Source: CAZBWP01 sp964630265 (lineage in GTDB: Bacteria > Pseudomonadota > Alphaproteobacteria > Rhodospirillales > Defluviicoccaceae). From it: 64,000 nucleotides of DNA. Numbering within the stretch: the first letter of the stretch is position 1; each line of letters begins with the position of its first letter. The DNA lies in the NCBI GenBank assembly GCA_964630265.1, contig CAZVRW010000001.1:77611-141610 (forward strand). Direction: 5' to 3'. The notes beneath the pieces are model-generated. The model had not been told where the DNA came from. It ran no database searches and saw nothing but the letters and a program-made list of their open reading frames with translations. Below are positions 42,996 through 50,515 of this stretch, piece after piece. Both the position numbers and the translations under genes were made by a program.

Positions 42996-43446
42996 GGGCG
43001 TAGGGGCCGAGCGGATCGGGGAACATGTGCACCGCCATGACATAGACGACGACGCCCGACACCGCGACGAACATCCACAGCGGCCAGGTCCAGCGTGCCA
43101 TGGCGCGATGCCGTTCGAAGCGCCCGGTGAGCGCGCGCCAGACGGTGATCGGCACCAGCGGCGTGATGATCACGGCGCCGATGACATGGATGATCAGGAT
43201 GCTGAAGTAGATCGGCCGGATGATCCCCTCGCCGCCGAATTTCGCCAGCCCGGCGTTGAAGTGGTAGATCAAGTAGGTGACCAGGAAGGCGGCCGACACC
43301 ACCAGCGCCGAGATCATCGCCACCCGGTGCCGCTCACGCTGGCCGGAGCGAATGAAATAGAGCCCGGCGAACAGACAGGCGATGGTGGCGCCGTTCAGCG
43401 CCGCGTTGACGTGCGGCAGGTCGGGAATGGTCAACATTTGAATCAC
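42988..43446 (-). CDS. DUF420 (CtaM-like) membrane protein
   Basis: A 152-residue protein of about four to five membrane segments with the DUF420 pattern IPDLPHVNAALNGATIACLFAGLYFIR, RERHRVAMISALVVSAAFLVTYLIYHF, then YFSILIIHVIGAVIITPLVPITV and RHRAMARWTWPLWMFVAVSGVVVY. Four histidines lie within or at the edges of helices and are candidates for haem contact. In Firmicutes the family (CtaM/YozB) is needed for maturation of haem A or B oxidases. Its end overlaps the oxidase-like gene, and it is 76 bases after the microprotein gene, so one assembly operon is likely. Confidence 0.9.
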   Translation of the reverse strand: MIQMLTIPDLPHVNAALNGATIACLFAGLYFIRSGQRERHRVAMISALVVSAAFLVTYLIYHFNAGLAKFGGEGIIRPIYFSILIIHVIGAVIITPLVPITVWRALTGRFERHRAMARWTWPLWMFVAVSGVVVYVMAVHMFPDPLGPYARG

Positions 43447-43522
43447 GGGCGGGCTCCGCGGAACTCCGGTGCGAGGGTCAGGGCCGACTGATGTCGTGCC
43501 ATCGGTGAAGGCCGTTGATCCA

Positions 43523-43612
43523 CTAGGAACCGCCGATCTTGACCATGATGCTGAAATACATAAACAGCGCGACCGCGCCCAGCACCACGCCCAATATCCA
43601 CAATCGCTTCAT
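43523..43612 (-). CDS. 29-residue single-span membrane protein at the head of the oxidase-assembly operon
   Basis: MKRLWILGVVLGAVALFMYF then SIMVKIGGS: a basic start, one membrane helix of about 18 residues and a short polar end. GAGGGAAAGCG precedes the ATG at the usual distance. The ending IMVKIG resembles the IVKxG end of small CoxF-type proteins encoded in rhizobial cox clusters. It sits directly between the divergent promoter region and DUF420. I infer a small oxidase-associated or assembly protein. It is too short for ordinary gene callers. Confidence 0.65.
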   Translation of the reverse strand: MKRLWILGVVLGAVALFMYFSIMVKIGGS

Positions 43613-43924
43613 CGCTTTCCCTCTGCTCGCTCGTCGCGCTTTGACGCGGTGCCGCCGCGGTCACGGCGGCTGCGCGCCGGCGACGGCGGTCTCGGCGCCG
43701 CGGAGACGATCGATTAGCACCCCCCGACCGCAAAAGAAAATCCTTTTCATTCGCGTTTGCTCATGTTAGCAAACCGAGGGTTTTCAATCGGCGATGGGGA
43801 CATCTGCGGCAGTGTTGCGCCCGGATGGAAAATGGGGATTTCGCCGATGTTTTCTGATGCAGACGCTATGGGTCACCGGGCATATTAGAGAGAGCCCGAA
43901 CGCGAGAGGAGTGAGAGGGGAACG
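43613..43924. promoter_or_regulatory. 312-base divergent control region between the assembly and cox operons
   Basis: No gene is visible here. The central part (43728-43800) is AT-rich compared with its surroundings and contains the 20-bp inverted repeat GTTTGCT-CATGTT-AGCAAAC at 43755-43774, and a GAAAA-TCC-TTTTC element at 43736-43748. The coxB side has CATATTAGAG near 43880 as a possible -10 and a purine-rich GAGAGGAGTGAGAGGGG ribosome-binding stretch. The inverted repeat is well placed to be an operator for one or both directions. Confidence 0.6.
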
Positions 43925-44788
43925 ATGCCGAGACAGCTGACGTGGGGACTGATGACGGCGGGCGCGGTCGCCGCGTCTGTGGCGACGTTCTGGGGCGGGA
44001 CGGCGCTGGCCGCGGGGCTGGCCGAACCGTGGCAGATGAATTTCCAGCCGGCGGCCTCGCCGGTGATGGAGAAGGTGCACGAATTCCATTGGCTCTTGCT
44101 GGTGGTGCAGTTCGCCATCGTCGCCTTGGTCCTCGGGATCCTCGGCTACATCATTTTCCGCTTCAGCGCCAAAAAAAATCCAGTACCCTCCAAGACATCG
44201 CACAACACGCTGCTCGAAATCATCTGGACGGCGGTGCCCATCGTCATTCTCGTCATCATCGCGATTCCGTCGATGAAGCTGCTGTACTTCTCCGACCGGA
44301 CGCCGGAACCGGAGATGACGTTGAAGGTTACGGGCCACCAGTGGTACTGGTCCTACAATTATCCCGATCATGGGAATTTCGAGTACGACAGCATCATGAT
44401 CCCCGACGACGAGATCGATCTGGCGGCGGGCCAGGTGCGGCTGCTCTCGGTCGATGAACCGGTCGTGCTGCCGGTCAACACGCGTGTCCAGGTCTTGATC
44501 ACCGGCGGCGACGTGATCCACAATTGGGCGGTGCCAGCGCTGGGCGTCAAAAAGGATGCCATTCCGGGTCGCGTCAATGAGACCTGGATCGAGATCACGT
44601 CCGAGGGAACGTTCTACGGCATGTGCTCGGAGCTGTGTGGCGTCAACCACGGCTTCATGCCCATCGAGATCCGGGCGGTGTCGAAGGAGGCGTTTGCCGA
44701 GTGGGTCGAGCAGGCTCGCGAAGAGTATGCGGTGCGCAACGCACCAGCGGTTTCGGTGGCGACGGCACCCGCGCCAGTGGCGCGCTGA
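43925..44788 (+). CDS. coxB: cytochrome c oxidase subunit II
   Basis: Electron-entry subunit of the aa3-type oxidase. The 287 residues start with a signal peptide (to about GTALA, residue 29), two membrane helices (about 55-80 and 95-115) and a periplasmic cupredoxin domain. The aromatic electron path GHQWYWSYNYPD is present. The CuA site is complete: His in VIHNWAVPALG and the GMCSELCGVNHGFMPI loop with two Cys, Glu, His and Met. No C-terminal haem c domain is fused. First gene of coxB-coxA-ctaG-coxC-DUF983, expressed from the divergent control region upstream. Confidence 0.97.
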   Translation: MPRQLTWGLMTAGAVAASVATFWGGTALAAGLAEPWQMNFQPAASPVMEKVHEFHWLLLVVQFAIVALVLGILGYIIFRFSAKKNPVPSKTSHNTLLEIIWTAVPIVILVIIAIPSMKLLYFSDRTPEPEMTLKVTGHQWYWSYNYPDHGNFEYDSIMIPDDEIDLAAGQVRLLSVDEPVVLPVNTRVQVLITGGDVIHNWAVPALGVKKDAIPGRVNETWIEITSEGTFYGMCSELCGVNHGFMPIEIRAVSKEAFAEWVEQAREEYAVRNAPAVSVATAPAPVAR

Positions 44789-44823
44789 GGCGATCAGAAT
44801 AGCGGACGAAGGGAACGCTCGAC

Positions 44824-46455
44824 ATGGCATACGGAGTTGCGGCGGGACACGCCGAACATGATCACGAGCACCATCCGACGGGCTGGCGGCGGTGGTTGTT
44901 TTCCACCAACCACAAGGACATCGGTACGCTCTACATCATCCTGTCGCTGATCGCCGCCGTGGTCGGCGGCACCATGTCGTGGTTGATCCGCGCCGAGTTG
45001 GCCCTGCCGGGGATCCAACTCATCGGCGATTTCCAGTTCTACAACGTGCTCGTCACCGCGCACGGCTTCGTCATGGTGTTCTTCGTCGTCATGCCGGCGA
45101 TGATCGGCGGTTTCGGCAACTGGTTCGTGCCGCTGATGATCGGCGCGCCGGATATGGCGTTTCCGCGGATGAACAACATCAGCTTCTGGCTGACCGCCGC
45201 CGGCCTCCTGATGCTCGTCATCTCCGTCTTCGTCGGCGCCGGTCCGGGCACCGGCTGGACGGTCTATCCGCCGCTGTCGGACTCCGCCTTCCATCCAGGC
45301 GCGGCGGTCGACTTCGGCATTCTCGGCCTGCACCTGGCGGGGGCCGGCTCGATCCTCGGCGCCATTAACTTCATCGTCACCATCTTCAACATGCGCGCAC
45401 CGGGCATGACCCTGCACCGCATGCCGCTGTTCGTCTGGGCCATGCTGGTCACCGCGTTCCTGCTGCTGCTCGCCGTGCCGGTGCTCGCCGGCGGCCTGAC
45501 GATGCTGCTCACGGACCGCAACTTCGGCACGACGTTCTTCAATGTGGCCGGCGGCGGCGATCCGGTGCTCTGGCAGCATCTGTTCTGGTTCTTCGGTCAC
45601 CCCGAGGTTTACATCATCATCATCCCGGCGTTCGGCATCATCAGCCAGATCGTCTCGACCTTTTCCCGCAAGCCGGTGTTCGGCTACCTCGGCATGGCCT
45701 ACGCCATGGTGTCCATCGGCGTGGTCGGCTTCATCGTCTGGGCGCACCACATGTATACGGTCGGCCTCGACGTGAACACGCGGGCCTATTTCACCGCGGC
45801 GACGCTGATCATCGCCGTGCCCACGGGCATCAAGATCTTCAGCTGGCTGGCGACGATGTGGGGTGGCTCCATCGATTTCAAGGCGCCGATGCTGTATGCC
45901 ATCGGCTTCATCTGGCTGTTCGTCGTCGGCGGGGTGACCGGCGTGCTGCTGGCCAACGCCGGCATCGACTTCGCGCTGCACGACACCTATTACGTCGTCG
46001 CCCACTTCCACTATGTGATGGCGATCGCGGCGATCTTCGCCATGTTCGGCGGCTACCTCTACTGGATCGGCAAGATGTCCGGCTACCAGTACTCGGAGCC
46101 GCTGGCCAAGGCCCAGTTCTGGGTGTTCTTCGTCGGCGTCAACGTGCTGTTCTTCCCGCAGCACTTCCTCGGCCTCGCCGGCATGCCGCGGCGGATTCCC
46201 GACTATCCCGATGCCTATGCGCCGTGGAACCTGATCAGTTCCCTCGGCACGCTGATCACGGTCATCGGGACCGTCATGTTCTTCTATCTCATCTGGGACA
46301 CGTTCAAGCGGGCGCGCGCCGCCGAGGCGAACCCGTGGGGCGAGGGGGCGACGACCCTCGAGTGGTCCGTGCCGTCGCCGGCGCCGTTCCACACCCACGA
46401 GGAAATGCCCATCATCGGTCCGAGCGGCGGTCACGCACCACACCCGGCGGAATAG
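44824..46455 (+). CDS. coxA: cytochrome c oxidase subunit I
   Basis: Catalytic subunit with haem a, haem a3 and CuB. The 543 residues contain 12 membrane helices and all metal ligands: H80 in TAHGFVMVFF (helix II), H259 and the cross-linked Y263 in GHPEVYIIIIP (helix VI), H308-H309 in WAHHMYT (helix VII), and H394 and H396 in VVAHFHYVM (helix X). The helix VI PEVY marks the type A oxidase with the D and K pathways; GNW near residue 99 belongs to the D-pathway region. It follows coxB by 35 bases. Confidence 0.98.
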   Translation: MAYGVAAGHAEHDHEHHPTGWRRWLFSTNHKDIGTLYIILSLIAAVVGGTMSWLIRAELALPGIQLIGDFQFYNVLVTAHGFVMVFFVVMPAMIGGFGNWFVPLMIGAPDMAFPRMNNISFWLTAAGLLMLVISVFVGAGPGTGWTVYPPLSDSAFHPGAAVDFGILGLHLAGAGSILGAINFIVTIFNMRAPGMTLHRMPLFVWAMLVTAFLLLLAVPVLAGGLTMLLTDRNFGTTFFNVAGGGDPVLWQHLFWFFGHPEVYIIIIPAFGIISQIVSTFSRKPVFGYLGMAYAMVSIGVVGFIVWAHHMYTVGLDVNTRAYFTAATLIIAVPTGIKIFSWLATMWGGSIDFKAPMLYAIGFIWLFVVGGVTGVLLANAGIDFALHDTYYVVAHFHYVMAIAAIFAMFGGYLYWIGKMSGYQYSEPLAKAQFWVFFVGVNVLFFPQHFLGLAGMPRRIPDYPDAYAPWNLISSLGTLITVIGTVMFFYLIWDTFKRARAAEANPWGEGATTLEWSVPSPAPFHTHEEMPIIGPSGGHAPHPAE

Positions 46456-46489
46456 CCGGACGGGCAACAAACGAGGTGGAGCAGTAGCC

Positions 46490-47095
46490 ATGCAACGCAG
46501 TGGACCCCGCAAGCGGCAAGCGACCGCGCTGATGCTGTTCGGCCTCGCCGCCGGCATGGTCGGTTTGGCGTTTGCCTCCGTGCCGCTGTATCGCCTGTTC
46601 TGCCAGGTCACCGGCTACGGTGGCACGCCGCGCACCGAGAACGTGGCCGAGCCCGCCGGCATCTTGGACGAGACGATCCGCGTGCGCTTCGATGCCAACG
46701 TCAACACCCGGCTGGACTGGGGCTTCCAGCCGATGCAGCGCGAGGTCCAGGCGCGGTTGGGCGAGGAAATGCTGGTGCACTACACGGCGGTCAATCGGTC
46801 GGATCGGCCGGTGACCGGCACCGCCACGTTCAACGTGACGCCGCACAAGGCAGCGCAATACTTCGCCAAGATCGACTGCTTCTGCTTTACCGAGCAGACG
46901 CTGCAGCCGGGCGAAAGCGTGGCGATGCCGGTGCTGTTCTACGTCGATCCGGCACTGGCCGACGACATCAACGCCGAGGACGTGAAGCTGATCACGCTTT
47001 CGTATACGTTTTTCCGCGTCGAAGGGGATGATGATGCGGAGGGGGACGCGACGCCGGTGGCCGAAGCGGCACCCGGCCCACGCGTCGACGGTTGA
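46490..47095 (+). CDS. ctaG: cytochrome c oxidase assembly protein CtaG (Cox11)
   Basis: Copper chaperone for the CuB site of subunit I. A single N-terminal membrane helix (about 11-30, LMLFGLAAGMVGLAFASVPLY) precedes a periplasmic beta domain. Cox11 marks are the LYRLFCQVTGYGGT motif, VRFDANVNTRLDWGFQPMQ, TPHKAAQYFAKIDCFCFTEQTLQPGE (the CFCF copper site near 125) and FYVDPALADD. The C terminus has an acidic tail (EGDDDAEGD). 201 residues, 34 bases after coxA. Confidence 0.97.
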   Translation: MQRSGPRKRQATALMLFGLAAGMVGLAFASVPLYRLFCQVTGYGGTPRTENVAEPAGILDETIRVRFDANVNTRLDWGFQPMQREVQARLGEEMLVHYTAVNRSDRPVTGTATFNVTPHKAAQYFAKIDCFCFTEQTLQPGESVAMPVLFYVDPALADDINAEDVKLITLSYTFFRVEGDDDAEGDATPVAEAAPGPRVDG

Positions 47096-47154
47096 GACAC
47101 CGCGGCGCACGCCGCGACGATTTGACCAGCGCGGGAGCGCTGCGACGGGGGAAC

Positions 47155-47973
47155 ATGATGGCGAGCGAAACCAAGACCCATCCCTTCCACATGGTCGATC
47201 CCAGCCCGTGGCCGTTCATCGGCACGGCCTCGGCGCTGGGGATTGCCATGGGTGGCATCTTCTATGTGCACTACGACTTCATCTGGCTGATGCTGCTGGG
47301 CTTCGCTGGGCTGTTCTACACGTTCTACGCATGGTGGCGCGACGTCGTCCGCGAGTCGCTCGGTGGCTTCCACACCGTCATCGTGCAGCACGGCCTCCGG
47401 GTTGGCATGCTGCTGTTCATCGCCTCCGAGGTGATGTTCTTCTTCGCCTTCTTCTGGGCGTTTTTCCACGCGACGGTGCCGGCGATCAGCGCCGCCGCCC
47501 ACGAGCAGTGGCCGCCCGAAGGGATCATCCCGTTCAACCCCTGGGGGCTGCCCTTCCTCAACACGCTGATCCTGCTCACCTCCGGCGCCACCGTCACCGC
47601 CGCGCATCATGCGGTGCGCGAAAACGACCGGCAGAAGCTGGTGTTCTGGACCGGCATAACCGTGCTGCTCGGCATCATCTTCCTGGGCTGCCAAGTGTTC
47701 GAATACGGCCACGCCGCGTTCGCCTTCACCGACGGCATCTACCCGTCGACGTTCTTCTTGGCCACCGGCTTCCATGGCTTCCACGTCTTCGTCGGCACGG
47801 CCTTCCTGGCGGTTTGCTACTTCCGCGCCCGCCGCGGACACTTCTCGCCGGAGAAGCACATCGGCTTCGAGGCTGCCGCATGGTACTGGCATTTCGTCGA
47901 CGTGGTCTGGTTGTTCCTCTTCGTCTCCATCTACTGGTGGGGCACCTCGGGCTTCACCGGGTCGTTCCACTGA
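47155..47973 (+). CDS. coxC: cytochrome c oxidase subunit III
   Basis: Third core subunit, seven membrane helices, 272 residues. ATG at 47155 follows GGGGAAC; an ATG three bases later is equivalent. Family blocks: HPFHMVDPSPWPFIGTASAL, WWRDVVRESLGGFHT, LFIASEVMFFFAFFWAFFH (with the conserved membrane Glu), GATVTAAHHAV and STFFLATGFHGFHVFVGT, ending WYWHFVDVVWLFLFVSIYWWG. It stabilises proton uptake by subunit I. It lies 59 bases after ctaG in the same operon. Confidence 0.97.
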   Translation: MMASETKTHPFHMVDPSPWPFIGTASALGIAMGGIFYVHYDFIWLMLLGFAGLFYTFYAWWRDVVRESLGGFHTVIVQHGLRVGMLLFIASEVMFFFAFFWAFFHATVPAISAAAHEQWPPEGIIPFNPWGLPFLNTLILLTSGATVTAAHHAVRENDRQKLVFWTGITVLLGIIFLGCQVFEYGHAAFAFTDGIYPSTFFLATGFHGFHVFVGTAFLAVCYFRARRGHFSPEKHIGFEAAAWYWHFVDVVWLFLFVSIYWWGTSGFTGSFH

Positions 47974-48004
47974 GCATCGGTGCCCGACCGACGCGGGCCC
48001 GACC

Positions 48005-48394
48005 GTGAATCAGACCGGTGACGGGCCGTCGGCGGCGCGGTCTTTGTGGTACGGCCTTCGCGGGCGCTGCCCACGCTGTGGTCGGGGCGCGTTGTTCGAG
48101 GGGCTGCTGACGGTCACCGAGCGCTGTCCGGCCTGCGGGCTGTCGTTCGGCGGCCATGACGCGGGCGACGGGCCGGCGGTGGCGGCGATCTTCATCCTCG
48201 GCTTCGCCATCGTCGGCTTGGCCATGGGGCTCGAATATTTTGCCTCGCCGCCCCTGTGGCTGCATGCACTGATCTGGATCCCGGTTACGGTGCTCGGCGC
48301 GGTGCTGCTGCTGAAGCCGCTGAAGGGATTGACCATCGCCATGCAGTTCCGGGTCCGCGCCGTCGACGAGCCGGAACGGCCGGGCGGCACCTGA
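48005..48394 (+). CDS. DUF983 membrane protein with paired CxxC motifs
   Basis: A 129-residue protein from the GTG at 48005, 31 bases after coxC. It begins with a zinc-ribbon-like stretch, RGRCPRCGRGALFEGLLTV then ERCPACGLSFGGHDAGDGPA, followed by two membrane helices (about 55-75 and 82-105). DUF983 genes follow coxC in many alphaproteobacteria and are thought to assist oxidase biogenesis, possibly metal or thiol chemistry, but the role is unproved. The SURF1 gene that usually comes next is not here. Confidence 0.9.
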   Translation: MNQTGDGPSAARSLWYGLRGRCPRCGRGALFEGLLTVTERCPACGLSFGGHDAGDGPAVAAIFILGFAIVGLAMGLEYFASPPLWLHALIWIPVTVLGAVLLLKPLKGLTIAMQFRVRAVDEPERPGGT

Positions 48395-48450
48395 CCGACC
48401 CCGGCTTCGTCCCAAAGGCTTGGCGGTCCGCGAAAGGGAGAAGACCCAGC

Positions 48451-49302
48451 ATGATGACGTCTGCGAGCGATTCGGACGCGGACACGAGCGGCGGGACCCG
48501 TGTTGGGACGTCGGCACGATACCGGTTGCCCGTCACCATCCGCACCGTCGACGTCGACCGGTCCGGCCACTGGCTCGCCGCCGGCTGGCGGGATTTCCTC
48601 GAAACGCCGACGATCAGCCTGCTGTACGGCGGCGCCTTCACCGTCGCCAGCTTCCTGCTCACCCTCGGCCTGCTCTTCGCCGGCCTGGGATCGTTGATCC
48701 TGCCGCTGGCCGGCGGCTTCGTGATCGTCGCGCCGATCCTCGTCGTCGGCCTCTACGACGTCAGCCGCCGCCGCGAGCAGGGCCGGCCCGTCACCCTGAA
48801 CTATGTGCTGATCGCCTTCCGCGAGAATATCGGGCAGCTCTCGGCGATGGGCGTCGTTCTGCTGATCCTCTGGTTCGTCTGGGTCGAGATCGCGATTTTC
48901 CTGTTCATCATCATCTTCCATCAGGCGCCGCCGCCGCTCGACTCGTTCTTCCACGACGTCATTTTCTCCAGCGACGGCGCCATCCTGCTGATCATCGGCA
49001 CGCTGGTCGGCGCCGGTTTCGCGCTCACCATCTTCACCATCACGGCGGTATCGATCCCGTTGATCTTCGACCGGCCGATCGACGTGGTGACCGCGATTTC
49101 CGTCAGCGTCCTGGCGGTGCGGGCCAACTGGCGGGTGATGTTCGGCTGGGCGGCGCTGATCGCCCTGGTCAGCGTCGCCGGCCTGGCGTCCTTCTTCATC
49201 GGGTTGGCGGTGGCGATGCCGGTGCTGGCCTACGGCACTTGGCACGCTTATCGCGACCTCATCGCCCCCGAGGGCTCGGACGAAGCACCGTCAACCCCCT
49301 GA
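48451..49302 (+). CDS. DUF2189 integral membrane protein
   Basis: A 283-residue protein from ATG 48451, preceded by AAAGGGAGAAG. The N-terminal region (VTIRTVDVDRSGHWLAAGWRDF) and the following four to six hydrophobic segments with FITAVSIPLI-like FTITAVSIPLIFDRPID are characteristic of DUF2189. Function is unknown. It follows DUF983 by 56 bases and could be part of the cox transcript, or independent of it. It converges on the CHAD gene with 27 bases between. Confidence 0.85.
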   Translation: MMTSASDSDADTSGGTRVGTSARYRLPVTIRTVDVDRSGHWLAAGWRDFLETPTISLLYGGAFTVASFLLTLGLLFAGLGSLILPLAGGFVIVAPILVVGLYDVSRRREQGRPVTLNYVLIAFRENIGQLSAMGVVLLILWFVWVEIAIFLFIIIFHQAPPPLDSFFHDVIFSSDGAILLIIGTLVGAGFALTIFTITAVSIPLIFDRPIDVVTAISVSVLAVRANWRVMFGWAALIALVSVAGLASFFIGLAVAMPVLAYGTWHAYRDLIAPEGSDEAPSTP

Positions 49303-49329
49303 CCGGCGCGCACCGCGGCTCGCGCGGCC

Positions 49330-50346
49330 TCAATCCCAATAGGGGGCGCTGTCGCAGAAGGCCGTCCACAGCGCCAGCGAATTCGCCTCCGACGCGGCCA
49401 CGGGCGGCTGCGCCGCGATCACCAGTCCGGCCGCGAACGCCAGGGTCAGAGCCTTCGCCTTGCCGGCGCCCGCCGCCAGCGACAACATCAGGCCGCGGGC
49501 GACGACGCGATCGTTGGCGGCGCCCAGATCTTCCTGCAGTTCCTTCAATGCCCCGAGATAGGCCCGCAGCCGCTTTTCCGGATACAGGGGCGCGAAAAAT
49601 TCGGCGGCATAGCGGACCTTCTTGATCTCGATGCGCAACCGATGCCGCTCCGCCGGTGCCATGGTCGCGAAGCCGGCGCCTTTGGCGAGCAGCGCATCGT
49701 GCCGCTGAAGCGCGATGCGATCGGCGAACACCCGCACCGGCTCGTCCAGGCCGGCCTCGGCCGCCGGGTCCAGCGCATCGCTCCGCCAAGGTCGTTCGTC
49801 TGCCCAGCTTGCCAGCGCCGACTCCACGGCCTGGTAGCGGTCGGACGTCAGCGCCTTCGCGGCGCGCTTGTAGCCCCGATCCCGCCGCGCCTCGGCGGCG
49901 GCGATCAGGCCGGTGAGGTCCGGATCGTCGGGAAACCGCTCGGTCGCCCGCGGTGCCGTCTCGAGCAAAAAGACGTCCCAGTCGCGGGCCGGGCCGAGGC
50001 GGCCGATCAGCCATTTCAGCGCCGCCTGCAGCGCCGCGCCGTGCTCATCGGGGATCAGATCCTCGTAGAGGGCGAGGCGTGAGCGCAGCCGGCGGGCGGC
50101 GACGCGCATCTGGTGTACGCCCTCCTCGTGCGCCCGCTCCAACACGCATGGCCGGTTCTGCGACAGGTGGTCGAGGCCGTTGCGCAAGGCGGCCACCAGG
50201 GCATCTTCGGCGCTGGCGTCGGCGGAGAGGACCAGCGGCGCCGCCTTGTGCCACGTGGCAGCGGCGGACGGATCGGCGGGGGTTTGCCCTGAAGTGAACT
50301 CGGTGAGTGTACGCAACTCCAGTTCGCTTGGCATCGATCGCATCAC
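49330..50346 (-). CDS. CHAD domain protein
   Basis: A 338-residue alpha-helical CHAD protein. The domain spans about 50-310, with the conserved basic helices HEEGVHQMRVAARRLRSRLALYEDL and RHRLRIEIKKVRYAAEFF, rich in Arg, Lys and His. CHAD proteins bind polyphosphate through this basic surface. The usual CYTH triphosphatase partner is neither fused nor adjacent. The last 50 residues include a hydrophobic stretch (ALTLAFAAGLVIAAQ) that may be a membrane contact. Divergent from the phosphatase-STAS-Mla operon across 169 bases. Confidence 0.88.
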   Translation of the reverse strand: MMRSMPSELELRTLTEFTSGQTPADPSAAATWHKAAPLVLSADASAEDALVAALRNGLDHLSQNRPCVLERAHEEGVHQMRVAARRLRSRLALYEDLIPDEHGAALQAALKWLIGRLGPARDWDVFLLETAPRATERFPDDPDLTGLIAAAEARRDRGYKRAAKALTSDRYQAVESALASWADERPWRSDALDPAAEAGLDEPVRVFADRIALQRHDALLAKGAGFATMAPAERHRLRIEIKKVRYAAEFFAPLYPEKRLRAYLGALKELQEDLGAANDRVVARGLMLSLAAGAGKAKALTLAFAAGLVIAAQPPVAASEANSLALWTAFCDSAPYWD

Positions 50347-50377
50347 AGCTTTTTTTGACCTCCCTGATTATGGCAAT

Positions 50378-50398
50378 CCATGGGGCTTTCCCCTATGG
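50378..50398. promoter_or_regulatory. imperfect inverted repeat between CHAD and phosphatase genes
   Basis: CCATGGGG-CTTT-CCCCTATGG, arms matching except for one inserted T, lies in an AT-richer patch of the divergent spacer. It is placed to act on the CHAD promoter, the phosphatase promoter or both. Confidence 0.35.
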
Positions 50399-50515
50399 GA
50401 CAAAATTGTCACATGACGCCTCGTCCGACCCGGCGTGTCGGTTCCCGGGGCCGCGCCGACCCCGACGGGGGACCGCGATCTTTGCCGGAGGGCGAAAACG
50501 AGGCATAGTAACGGC

